Source: CAYZHV01 sp046541355 (GTDB lineage Bacteria; Spirochaetota; Spirochaetia; DSM-27196; Alkalispirochaetaceae). Taken from it: a stretch of DNA of 30,915 bases. Below, piece after piece: positions 12,871 through 20,126 of the stretch. The notes beneath the pieces are model-generated. The model saw only the letters and a list, made by a program, of their open reading frames with translations. It did no database searches and was not told the origin of the DNA. Within the stretch, counting starts at the first letter, position 1; every line of letters starts with the position of its first letter. The stretch lies in contig JBKHDM010000031.1 of assembly GCA_046541355.1 (NCBI GenBank), positions 1 to 30,915 on the forward strand, given 5' to 3'. A program made the translations under genes and the position numbers.

Positions 12871-13881
12871 ATGGCTGATTTGAAATCAAGTTACATGGGT
12901 TTGGAGCTTAAAAACCCCTTTGTCGTCGGAGCGTGCAGTCTCACGGCTCATATGGATGCGCTCAAGCGTATCGAGGATGCCGGCGCGGGGGCTGTGGTGA
13001 TCCAGTCCCTCTTTGAGGAGCAGATTCAGCTGCAGTCCTACCGCCTGCAGGAACAGCTCACCAAGAACGACGATTTCGACGCGGAGATACAGGATCTGTT
13101 TCCCGAAATCGAGCACGGCGGACCGGATGAGCACCTCATGTGGACCCGGAAGTCCAAGGAGGCTCTCGGCATTCCGGTTATCGGCAGTCTCAACTGTATC
13201 AACCCCGACACCTGGGCGGAATGGGCGGTAAAGCTCGAGCAGACCGGTGTCGACGCCCTGGAGCTCAACTTTTACGCGATCCCCGTCGATTTTAGTCAGA
13301 GCGCCGAGGAGATCGAGGCGGAACAGATCGAGGCCCTCGAGAAGGTCAAGAGCAAGGTAAAGATTCCGATCTCCGTCAAGCTGAGCCCCTTCTACACCTC
13401 TCCCCTGGAGATCATCAAAAAGATGGATAAGGTCGGGGTACAGGGGTTCGTCCTGTTCAACCGGCTGTTCCACCCGAGTTTCAACATCGAAAAGGAGACC
13501 GGGCAGTATCCCTTCAATCTCTCCACCTCCAACGATCATCGACTCGCCCTGCGGTTTGCGGGTCTCCTGCACAACAACATCAAAGGAAGCGTCTGCGCCT
13601 CCAACGGAATCCACACCGGGGAGGACGCCGTGGAGGTGCTCCTCGCCGGAGCGGACGTCTTTCAGGCGGTGAGCACCCTCTATCGCAATCGGATCGACGT
13701 GATCGGGACGATTCTCAAGGATCTCGAGGCGTGGATGGACCGAAAAGGCTATACCAGCCTCGACGAGTTCCGCGGTAAGCTTAGTGTAGAGCGCACACCG
13801 GATCGCTGGACCTACCGACGGGCGCAGTATGTCAAAATGCTGCTCCGGGCGGACGACTACGTTAGCAGACCTACCGTCTGA
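12871..13881 (+). CDS. Dihydroorotate dehydrogenase-like flavoprotein
   Basis: A 336-residue FMN-binding TIM-barrel protein of the DHOD-like group. It opens with a DHOD-type N-terminus (MGLELKNPFVVGAC), has the core lysine in ISVKLSPF (about K170), an asparagine in ELNFYAIPVD (about N133), and the FMN-phosphate loop SNGIHTG at 244-250. True class 1 DHODs carry ELNLSCPN with a catalytic Cys or Ser; here that segment reads ELNFYAIP, so the usual base is absent and pyrimidine synthesis is doubtful. Homologues often sit near pyruvate:ferredoxin oxidoreductase genes, but none is here. A strong ribosome-binding site (AAGGAGCT) and a good promoter precede it, and a strong terminator follows, so it is monocistronic. 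It diverges from pyp. The true substrate is unknown. Confidence 0.87.
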   Translation: MADLKSSYMGLELKNPFVVGACSLTAHMDALKRIEDAGAGAVVIQSLFEEQIQLQSYRLQEQLTKNDDFDAEIQDLFPEIEHGGPDEHLMWTRKSKEALGIPVIGSLNCINPDTWAEWAVKLEQTGVDALELNFYAIPVDFSQSAEEIEAEQIEALEKVKSKVKIPISVKLSPFYTSPLEIIKKMDKVGVQGFVLFNRLFHPSFNIEKETGQYPFNLSTSNDHRLALRFAGLLHNNIKGSVCASNGIHTGEDAVEVLLAGADVFQAVSTLYRNRIDVIGTILKDLEAWMDRKGYTSLDEFRGKLSVERTPDRWTYRRAQYVKMLLRADDYVSRPTV

Positions 13882-13904
13882 TAACGTTTTCAGGTATCAC
13901 AATC

Positions 13905-13933
13905 GGGCCCGGCGCACGCTGCCGGGCCCTTTT
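13905..13933 (+). terminator. Rho-independent terminator after the DHOD-like gene
   Basis: A perfect 9-bp G+C stem (GGGCCCGGC and GCCGGGCCC) with a 7-base loop, followed by TTTT on the plus strand, 23 bases after the stop codon. Confidence 0.88.
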
Positions 13934-13974
13934 AATGCCCAGATAAGACGCCGAGAGGCGTGATCAGAGGTTAG

Positions 13975-15039
13975 ATGAACAGTAGTGAGAAGCACTTCGG
14001 CACGCTGCCGGGGGGAGAAGAGGTACACCTGTATACCGTGAGTAATGAGGCAGGCTACGAGCTCTCGGTCACCAACTACGGGGGGATAATCACCTCCTTT
14101 AAAGCGCCCGACCGGGATGGGGAGGTCGCCGAGCTCACCCTCGGCTTTGAGACCCTCGAGGAGTACCTCCCGGGCCACCCCTACTACGGCGCAACCATAG
14201 GTCGAGTCGCCAACAGGACCAAGAGCGCAGGGTTTGCCATAGCCAACGCCTACTACCCGATAACTCCTCATCCGAGCAAGGAGGTCCACCTCCACGGCGG
14301 GCTCCAGGGGTTCGACAAGAAGCTCTGGAAGGCGGAACTCCTCTCGCCGGGAGAGGGGGTCGAGGGGGTAGAGCTGCGCTACCTGAGCCCCGATGGTGAT
14401 GAGGGTTATCCGGGCAATCTATCGGTAACGGTTACCATCACCCTGAGCGAGGATAACCAGCTCGCCTTTGACTACCTCGCCGAGACCGATCAGGCGACGC
14501 CGGTCAACCTCACCAACCACACCTACTGGAACCTCGCCGGGGGAGGGACGGTTCTCGACCACTGGGTCCGGATACACTCCTCCACCCTGGTTGAGACCGA
14601 CTCCCGACAGCTTCCTACAGGGCGGCTGCTGCCGGTGGACGGTACACCCTTCGATCTGCGCACCCTCAACCGGGTGGGCGAGCGTATCGAGGAGGTGCGG
14701 CGCCCGGAGGCTGGAGGTTTCGACGACTGCTACTTACTCGACGGGTGGGATATGGACCCCTCCCTCGACGATCTGCCGAGGGCGGCGGAGGTGCGGGAGC
14801 TGGAGTCGGGACGGGTGATGGAGGTGCGCACCTCCTATCCGGGGTTGCAGTTCTACACTGGAAACAAGCTCACCGGTCAGCGGAATCGAAACGGCCGGTT
14901 CCTCGAGGGACACGACGCGCTCTGCCTGGAGACCCAGTTTCTCCCGGACAGCGTCCACCACCCCTCCTTTCCCAACACCATCCTCGAACCCGGGGAGCTC
15001 TACCACCACCGCACGGTGCACACCTTCTCAACAACATAA
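13975..15039 (+). CDS. galM: Aldose 1-epimerase (mutarotase)
   Basis: A 354-residue enzyme that interconverts alpha and beta anomers of galactose and other aldoses in the cytoplasm. Sequence landmarks of the family: GRVANR at 76-81, HLHGG at 105-109 (His107), NLTNHTYWNLAG around the catalytic-acid His182, FDDCYLL with the substrate-binding Asp near 244, and the catalytic-base Glu319 in LETQFLPDS. Length and order are normal, and no signal peptide is present. A weak AGAGG lies 6-10 bases before the ATG. It sits between two terminators and is probably transcribed alone. No other Leloir-pathway gene is nearby. Confidence 0.94.
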   Translation: MNSSEKHFGTLPGGEEVHLYTVSNEAGYELSVTNYGGIITSFKAPDRDGEVAELTLGFETLEEYLPGHPYYGATIGRVANRTKSAGFAIANAYYPITPHPSKEVHLHGGLQGFDKKLWKAELLSPGEGVEGVELRYLSPDGDEGYPGNLSVTVTITLSEDNQLAFDYLAETDQATPVNLTNHTYWNLAGGGTVLDHWVRIHSSTLVETDSRQLPTGRLLPVDGTPFDLRTLNRVGERIEEVRRPEAGGFDDCYLLDGWDMDPSLDDLPRAAEVRELESGRVMEVRTSYPGLQFYTGNKLTGQRNRNGRFLEGHDALCLETQFLPDSVHHPSFPNTILEPGELYHHRTVHTFSTT

Positions 15040-15066
15040 AAAAAACCCCGGCGCGCTGCGCCGGGG
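15038..15066 (-). terminator. Rho-independent terminator of dnaK
   Basis: A perfect 9-bp stem (CCCCGGCGC and GCGCCGGGG) with a GCT loop. On the minus strand it is followed by eight T residues, 5 bases after the dnaK stop. On the plus strand it overlaps the galM stop but lacks a T-run; it may still help to stop galM transcripts. Confidence 0.92.
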
Positions 15067-15071
15067 CTCCC

Positions 15072-17000
15072 TCAGTCGTTGACGACCTCGTAATCCGCGT
15101 CCTCCACCTCGTCGCTGTCGGAGGAGCCCGCCCCTCCGGTCGGCCCGCCTGCTCCTGAGTGCGCCCCACCCTGGGGGCCGCCGGCGGACTGCTGCCGGCT
15201 GTAGAGCTTGGAGGCGACAGGCTGCACCGCCCGTTCGACCGCGCTGATCCCATCCCGGATCGCCTGGACCTCGTCGCCCTCCATCAGACGGCGCAGCTCG
15301 GCGACGCTCTTTTCGATCTGCTCCCGCTCGCTGTCGGAGAGGGCGCCGCCCTGCTCCTTGAGGGTGCGCTCGGTTGCGTAGGCGAGGGAGTCCGCCTGGT
15401 TACGCACCTCCGCGAGCTCCTTGTGCCGCTTGTCCTCCTCGGCGTGGCTCTCCGCGTCCCGGACCATCCGGTTGATCTCATCCTCGCTGAGGCCGGAGTT
15501 CGTCTCGATGCGGATCTTCTGCTCCTTGCCGGTGCCGAGGTCCTTGGCGGTTACGTGGACAATGCCGTTCGCGTCGATGTCGAAGGTGACCTCGATCTGC
15601 GGCACGCCTCTGGGAGCCGGAGGAATACCGACGAGCTCAAAGCGCCCGAGGGTCCGGTTTTCCGACGCCTTTTCCCGCTCTCCCTGGAGCACGTGGATGC
15701 CCACCTGGGTCTGGTTGTCCTCAGCGGTGGAGAAAACCTCGCTCTTGCGGGTCGGGATGGTGGTGTTCCGCTCAATGAGCCGGGTAAAAACCCCGCCGAG
15801 GGTCTCGATACCGAGGGAGAGGGGGGTAACGTCGAGGAGCTGGACGTCCTTGACCTCCCCGGAGAGGACCGCCGCCTGGACTGCCGCCCCGAGGGCTACA
15901 ACCTCGTCGGGATTGACGCTGCGGTTGGGCTCCCGGCCGAACAGTTCGGTCACAAGCTTCTGGACCGCCGGGATCCGGGTAGAACCACCCACGAGGATCA
16001 CCTGATCGATCTCAGACGCTTTGAGCCCCGCGTCCGCGAGGGCTTGCTCGCAGGGCGCTTTGGTTCGCTGCACCAGGTCGTCGACGAGCTGCTCGAACTT
16101 CGCCCGGCTCAGGGAGTAGTTCAGATGCTTCGGACCGCCGGCGTCGGCAGTGATAAAGGGCAGGTTGATGTCGGTGCTCTGGGAGCTCGAAAGCTCCTTT
16201 TTCGCGTTCTCCGCTGCTTCCTTGAGCCGCTGCAGGGCCATGCGGTCCTGTGAGAGGTCGACGCCGTAGTCGTTCTTGAAGCTTCCCACGAGCCAGTCGA
16301 TTACCGCCTGGTCGAAGTTATCGCCGCCGAGATGGGTGTCGCCGTTGGTGCTGCGCACCTCAAAGACGTTTTCCCCGTCGATGTGGTCGATCTCGAGGAT
16401 CGATATATCGAAGGTACCGCCCCCGAGGTCGTAGACGGCGACCCGCTCGTTGTTCTTCTTTTTGCCGAAGCCGTAGGCAAGGGCCGCGGCGGTAGGCTCG
16501 TTTACGATCCGCTTGACTTCGAGTCCCGCGATCCGCCCGGCGTCCTTGGTCGCCTGACGCTGGGCGTCGTTGAAGTAGGCCGGCACGGTGACAACCGCCT
16601 CTCGAACCGTCTCGCCGAGGTAGTCTTGCGCGGTCTGCTTCATCTTCTGGAGGACCGCCGCGGATATCTCCGGAGGGGAGAGCTCCTTGTCGTCGACCCG
16701 GACCCGGACCTCGCCGTTTTTGTTCTCCACGACCTTGTAACCGACGCGACCTGCTTCGTTTTTGGCCTCGCTGTAGCTCAGGCCCATAAATCGCTTTATC
16801 GAGTAAATGGTGCGCTCGGGGTTGGTGATCATCTGGTTCCGGGCGGACTGCCCGACGAGGCGCTCGCCGCTGCTGCTGTAGGCTACCACCGAGGGGGTAG
16901 TCCTGTGTCCTTCGGCGTTCTGTATAACCGTCGGCTCACCCCCCTCCATGACCGCTACCACGGAGTTTGTTGTTCCTAAATCTATTCCTATTGCTGCCAT
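15072..17000 (-). CDS. dnaK: Chaperone protein DnaK (Hsp70)
   Basis: An ATP-dependent Hsp70 chaperone of 642 residues that folds and protects cytosolic proteins with DnaJ and GrpE. The ATPase domain (about 1-383) has GIDLGTTNSVV at 5-15, VYDLGGGTFDISILEI and ILVGGSTRIPAVQ. The conserved interdomain linker VQLLDVTPLSLGIETLGG is followed by the substrate-binding domain and helical lid. The tail is Gly/Ser-rich and ends in an acidic DEVEDADYEVVND. The ribosome-binding site CAGGAGAG precedes the ATG. Only hsp20 is beside it; grpE, dnaJ and hrcA are absent from the window, and no CIRCE element is seen, so regulation may run through the hsp20 promoter or another signal. Confidence 0.98.
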   Translation of the reverse strand: MAAIGIDLGTTNSVVAVMEGGEPTVIQNAEGHRTTPSVVAYSSSGERLVGQSARNQMITNPERTIYSIKRFMGLSYSEAKNEAGRVGYKVVENKNGEVRVRVDDKELSPPEISAAVLQKMKQTAQDYLGETVREAVVTVPAYFNDAQRQATKDAGRIAGLEVKRIVNEPTAAALAYGFGKKKNNERVAVYDLGGGTFDISILEIDHIDGENVFEVRSTNGDTHLGGDNFDQAVIDWLVGSFKNDYGVDLSQDRMALQRLKEAAENAKKELSSSQSTDINLPFITADAGGPKHLNYSLSRAKFEQLVDDLVQRTKAPCEQALADAGLKASEIDQVILVGGSTRIPAVQKLVTELFGREPNRSVNPDEVVALGAAVQAAVLSGEVKDVQLLDVTPLSLGIETLGGVFTRLIERNTTIPTRKSEVFSTAEDNQTQVGIHVLQGEREKASENRTLGRFELVGIPPAPRGVPQIEVTFDIDANGIVHVTAKDLGTGKEQKIRIETNSGLSEDEINRMVRDAESHAEEDKRHKELAEVRNQADSLAYATERTLKEQGGALSDSEREQIEKSVAELRRLMEGDEVQAIRDGISAVERAVQPVASKLYSRQQSAGGPQGGAHSGAGGPTGGAGSSDSDEVEDADYEVVND

Positions 17001-17047
17001 ATCTTTTCTCTCCTGTTGTTACTGCTGTTATTGGTGATGGAAGGAGA

Positions 17048-17088
17048 CCGGGAGGGCTCCATCTCGTCTCCAGATCCCGCCCTCCCGG
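17048..17088. repeat. 10-bp inverted repeat between hsp20 and dnaK
   Basis: Perfect arms CCGGGAGGGC (17048-17057) and GCCCTCCCGG (17079-17088) with a 21-base loop. It has no T-run, so it is not a classic terminator. In a shared hsp20-dnaK transcript it would form a stable stem-loop between the genes, perhaps an mRNA-processing or stability element. Confidence 0.6.
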
Positions 17089-17095
17089 TAGGGGG

Positions 17096-17467
17096 TTATC
17101 CCTTTTTGACTTTGATCGTCCGGGGCTTGAGCTCCGGCTTCCGGTCTATCCGGAGGGTGAGTATGCCGTCGCGCATCCTCGCGTCGAGGTGCTCGGTGTC
17201 CAGGCCGTCGGCGAGGACAAAGTGTGCCTCCCGATCGCCATGGCGACGCTCACCTATGAGAAGCGAACCTTCCGTCTCGCCGTTCCGGCGTGCCCGTATG
17301 GTGAGGCGACTTCCTTCAACCTGGATTTCGACATCTTCAGCGCCGAATCCAGGAAGCTCGACCTCCAGAAGCGCGCCGCCTTCGGCGGTCCGGCTGACGT
17401 GGCTGCGAGGCCCGAGAAGGGCGCCGCTGTAAGTACCGTTATCTGTTCGCTTACCTGTTACTACCAT
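17096..17467 (-). CDS. hsp20: Small heat-shock protein, Hsp20/alpha-crystallin family
   Basis: A holdase chaperone of 123 residues that binds unfolding proteins without ATP and hands them to systems such as DnaK. The alpha-crystallin domain covers about 28-115 (LLEVELPGFGAEDVEIQVEG...), with the signature DGILTLRIDRK near the end. The C-terminal IKV in PRTIKVKKG fits the I-x-I/V motif that drives oligomer assembly. The N-terminal arm is short. A strong ribosome-binding site (AAGGAGA) lies 7 bases upstream. It precedes dnaK on the same strand with a 95-base gap and no terminator, so the two may be cotranscribed from the promoter at 17511-17527. Confidence 0.93.
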   Translation of the reverse strand: MVVTGKRTDNGTYSGALLGPRSHVSRTAEGGALLEVELPGFGAEDVEIQVEGSRLTIRARRNGETEGSLLIGERRHGDREAHFVLADGLDTEHLDARMRDGILTLRIDRKPELKPRTIKVKKG

Positions 17468-17510
17468 GGTGTGTCTCCTTAACCATCGAGTTTGTTTTCA
17501 TCAGTATATA

Positions 17511-17527
17511 AGCGAAAGGCGTGCCAA
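17511..17527 (-). promoter_or_regulatory. Sigma-54-like promoter upstream of hsp20
   Basis: Minus strand TTGGCACGCCTTTCGCT matches the -24/-12 consensus TGGCACG-N4-TTGCW at all but one base, with the correct 10 bases between GG and GC. The start would be near 17499, about 32 bases before the hsp20 ATG. No sigma-70 pair with correct spacing was found in the same stretch. Confidence 0.5.
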
Positions 17528-17612
17528 TTTTTTAGTGAGATCGTAAGTGTATGTGATAAAACGATTTACATACAAGATAACCGGAGCGGGCGCCCCGGGC
17601 TCATACATTGAA

Positions 17613-17723
17613 TGGGTCGAAATGCTACACCGGTTTTTGGACAACCGGCTTGCGGGTCAGAACGCTACAGAATTCCGCCCCCCGGATAATCGGGGCGCGC
17701 TGGTACTGGGTCGAAATGCTACA
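17613..17723 (-). mobile_element. Three IS21-type terminal repeats, element remnant
   Basis: The 17-mer TGTAGCATTTCGACCCA (minus strand) occurs exactly at 17613-17629 and 17707-17723, and as a variant (TGTAGCGTTCTGACCCG) at 17653-17669. All three are in the same direction. Multiple TGT-starting repeats of this size are typical of one end of IS21-family elements. No istA or istB gene is present, so this is a solo end or a remnant. Between copies lies an inverted repeat CCGGTT...AACCGG (17630-17648). The outermost copy ends 15 bases from the stop of the PH/GRAM-like gene. The family assignment rests on pattern memory. Confidence 0.5.
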
Positions 17724-17738
17724 GCGAAACGAGGGGTG

Positions 17739-18185
17739 TCACTCCACCAGCTCGTGGAGCTTCCGGCGAAAGGCGTCGCCCCGGTGCTCCAGGGATATCC
17801 TGAGCTCCCGATCCTCGCCCCGGGCGGTGTAGTGGATTGTCGTTACCTCGGGGTAGGGGCGAAAGAAGCGCTGCCGGAGGGAGAGGGGTCCCTCATCCTC
17901 GACCCGGGTAACCTGAGAGAAGGGCACCGCTATCTCGAAGGCGTCGTTATCCTCTCGCGGAGTACCGCCGATCATCGCGGCGAACCAGTTGGAGGTGGCA
18001 AAGTGGCGATAGTAGAGGGTATCACGGGTGAGGTAGAGCAGCCCCCAGACCGGTCGTCCCCGGGTCTCCTCTCCGCCGACGTACTGTCCCAGGGCGTGCT
18101 CGAGCACCGGCTGTCCGAGTTCCGCTTCGACCTTCTCCCAGAACTTCCTTGTCTCCTCGTCAGGGTCACCGGCACGACTAAACAT
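17739..18185 (-). CDS. Hypothetical protein, PH/GRAM-like domain
   Basis: A protein of 148 residues from the ATG at 18185. The frame is open further upstream, but that part lies wholly inside the chemotaxis-receptor gene and looks like shadow sequence. The ATG overlaps the receptor stop (ATGTTTAG), indicating translational coupling. The core reads WGLLYLTRDTLYYRHFA..., then IAVPFSQVTRVEDEG and TTIHYTARGEDRELRISL. This strand pattern ("tt LY.. ..i.f..I..v") resembles bacterial PH or GRAM domains that bind membranes or proteins. It has no signal peptide or membrane segment. Function is unknown. Coupling to a chemoreceptor hints at an accessory role in that receptor's signalling, which is only inference. 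Confidence 0.75.
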   Translation of the reverse strand: MFSRAGDPDEETRKFWEKVEAELGQPVLEHALGQYVGGEETRGRPVWGLLYLTRDTLYYRHFATSNWFAAMIGGTPREDNDAFEIAVPFSQVTRVEDEGPLSLRQRFFRPYPEVTTIHYTARGEDRELRISLEHRGDAFRRKLHELVE

Positions 18186-20052
18186 CGTCGCTCTCCTCCT
18201 CGGCGACAGATACCTCCTGCCGCGTTTTGAACTCCGACACAAGGCCGGTGAGCTCCTCCATCCGCTCCCGATTCTCCTCGGAAATGGTGGAAATGTCATT
18301 AAGGGCGGTGAGAATCTCCTTGGAGCCCTTATCGATCTCGGTAATGCCGTTGTACATCTCGCTCGAGAGGTTGTCCGCCGACGCCATCGCCTCCCGGACG
18401 GTGGAGCTGTTCTCCTTGATGTCCGAGGCGGCGGTCTCGATCTCCTGGGTGATCGTGGAAACCTGGGCTGTCATGGAGAGAATGCCGCTACTCCCGTTGG
18501 ACAGCTCCTTCATGTTGGTAACGATCTCTCCCATGGACTCCGAGAAGATCGAGATATCCTGATTGATCTCCTCGAACGTGCCGGCGGCGCTCTCGCTCGA
18601 GTCGAGGGCCTCCCGGATCTTCTCGGTTATCGATCGCAGGAGCTCGTCGATCCGGGAGGCGTTCTCCTGGGTCGACTCGGCGAGCTTGCGTATCTCCTCG
18701 GCAACCACCGCAAATCCCTTGCCCGCCTCCCCGGCGTGGGCGCTCTCGATAGCGGCGTTCATCGACAGGAGGTTGGTCTGCTCGGAGATCGCGTTGATGA
18801 TCTCGATGATCTCGAGGATATCGTCGATCTCCCCGGTAACCGACTTGATCGCGTCGTTGGTCAGCTGAATCCGCTCACCCCCCTGGAGGATCACGCCGGT
18901 GAGACGGTCCGCAGCCTCCTTGCGGTCACCTGAGAGCTTGCTTACGTTCTGGATCGAGGCGTTCATCTCCTCGATGGAGCTGGCGCTCTCGTTAACCGCC
19001 ATGGACTGGCTGGAGATGCTCTCGGCGAGGCCGCGCACCTTCTCGTCGATGCTCTCGATCGCCCTGGCGGAGCGGGTGACGTTGTCGTTCAGGGTCCCGA
19101 ACTGGCTTCTGATGGACTCGATGTTCTGGGTGATCTGGTTGAGGGCCGCGGCGGACTCGCTGGTCCCGGAGGCGAGACTGTCCTTGAGCTCCTCGGCGTT
19201 CCGGGTCGCCTCTTTGACCGACTCGATAAACGTGTTGAGCTCCTCGAGCACCTCGTTGGTGTAGTTGGTCAGCTCCCCGAGCTCGTCCCTCCTCGGGTCG
19301 AAGGCTCGCGCGGTCAGGTCGTTTTCCGCGAGGCGTCCCATGACCCGTCGCAGGGAGCCGATCCTCCGGGCGAGCCCCCGGGTAAAGGTGAGGATAAACA
19401 GAGTCGCGACGAGGAGGACGACGGCGGCGGCGATACCGGCGATGGTAAAGGCGTTGCGGCTCACCGCGGCGGCCTGCTCCTCCACTCCCGTGACGAGGCT
19501 GTTGAGATTCCCGACTATGAGGTCTCTCCCGGCGACGTCAAAGCTCCGAAGGTCGGTAATGAGCCCGTTTATCCGGGTGATCAGGGCGGTGTCGTTATCG
19601 GTCCGGGCAAACTCGAGCATGTTGTTGAGACCTGACTTGCGGAACTCCGAAATGTCGGGATCATCCACCAGTTCGTCGAGCTCCTCTCTCGCCGAGGCGA
19701 GGCGGTCTGCCGAAGAAGCCCACACCCCCTCGACCCGACGGATCTGGGTCACCAGGGATTCGTCGATCAGGTCGCCGGCGGGGTGGGTGGAGAGGGTCTC
19801 GAGACGGTCGCTGAAATGGTCGAGGGCACGCTCCCACTCCTGCTGCCGCATCTCGAGGTTACTGTCGGCGAGGATGAGCTCCTTGGTTCGGTCTGTGACC
19901 CGATACATGCCGGCGACACTCTGCTCTCCAACGATCGAGAGCTCCTGCAGACTCATCGCCGTTCGGGCGGAGAGTATGAGTATCCCCAGGAGGAGCAGAA
20001 ACGCTCCAACCACAAGGAACATAGCGGTATTGAGTTTGGATTGAACGGTCAT
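18178..20052 (-). CDS. Methyl-accepting chemotaxis protein
   Basis: A transmembrane chemoreceptor of 624 residues. TM1 is at about 8-28, followed by a periplasmic helical sensor of about 170 residues (30-200, rich in heptad-like helices with no recognised ligand site). TM2 is at about 202-224, a HAMP domain at about 225-275, then the long cytoplasmic coiled coil. The signalling hairpin is INAISEQTNLLSMNAAIE...GKGFAVVAEEIRKLAE at about 419-459, the site that contacts CheA and CheW. Candidate methylation-site glutamates are frequent on both flanking helices. No CheR-binding pentapeptide is seen at the C-terminus. It is preceded by GGGAGAAG as ribosome-binding site. The ligand is unknown. Chemotaxis fits a motile spirochaete. 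Confidence 0.95.
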   Translation of the reverse strand: MTVQSKLNTAMFLVVGAFLLLLGILILSARTAMSLQELSIVGEQSVAGMYRVTDRTKELILADSNLEMRQQEWERALDHFSDRLETLSTHPAGDLIDESLVTQIRRVEGVWASSADRLASAREELDELVDDPDISEFRKSGLNNMLEFARTDNDTALITRINGLITDLRSFDVAGRDLIVGNLNSLVTGVEEQAAAVSRNAFTIAGIAAAVVLLVATLFILTFTRGLARRIGSLRRVMGRLAENDLTARAFDPRRDELGELTNYTNEVLEELNTFIESVKEATRNAEELKDSLASGTSESAAALNQITQNIESIRSQFGTLNDNVTRSARAIESIDEKVRGLAESISSQSMAVNESASSIEEMNASIQNVSKLSGDRKEAADRLTGVILQGGERIQLTNDAIKSVTGEIDDILEIIEIINAISEQTNLLSMNAAIESAHAGEAGKGFAVVAEEIRKLAESTQENASRIDELLRSITEKIREALDSSESAAGTFEEINQDISIFSESMGEIVTNMKELSNGSSGILSMTAQVSTITQEIETAASDIKENSSTVREAMASADNLSSEMYNGITEIDKGSKEILTALNDISTISEENRERMEELTGLVSEFKTRQEVSVAEEESDDV

Positions 20053-20091
20053 GGTTAGTCTTCTCCCAAGCTGCGATTGGACCGATACAGC

Positions 20092-20120
20092 GGGGGGAGA
20101 AGGGATGATCTCCCTCCCCC
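20092..20120. repeat. Imperfect inverted repeat between dusA and the chemoreceptor gene
   Basis: The G-rich arm (20092-20104) and C-rich arm (20110-20120) can pair around GATGATC with one mismatch or bulge. No T-run follows on either strand. It could be a weak terminator after dusA or a transcript-stability stem. Confidence 0.3.
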
Positions 20121-20126
20121 TACCCC

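Noticed and set aside
12871..13881. Bona fide pyrD
   Set aside because: The catalytic SCPN-type motif is absent, so I call it DHOD-like only.
17613..17723. CRISPR array
   Set aside because: Only three 17-base repeats with unequal spacing, and no cas genes; they fit transposon end repeats better.
17468..17740. CIRCE or HrcA operator for the heat-shock genes
   Set aside because: No TTAGCACTC-N9-GAGTGCTAA or close variant was found upstream of hsp20 or dnaK.
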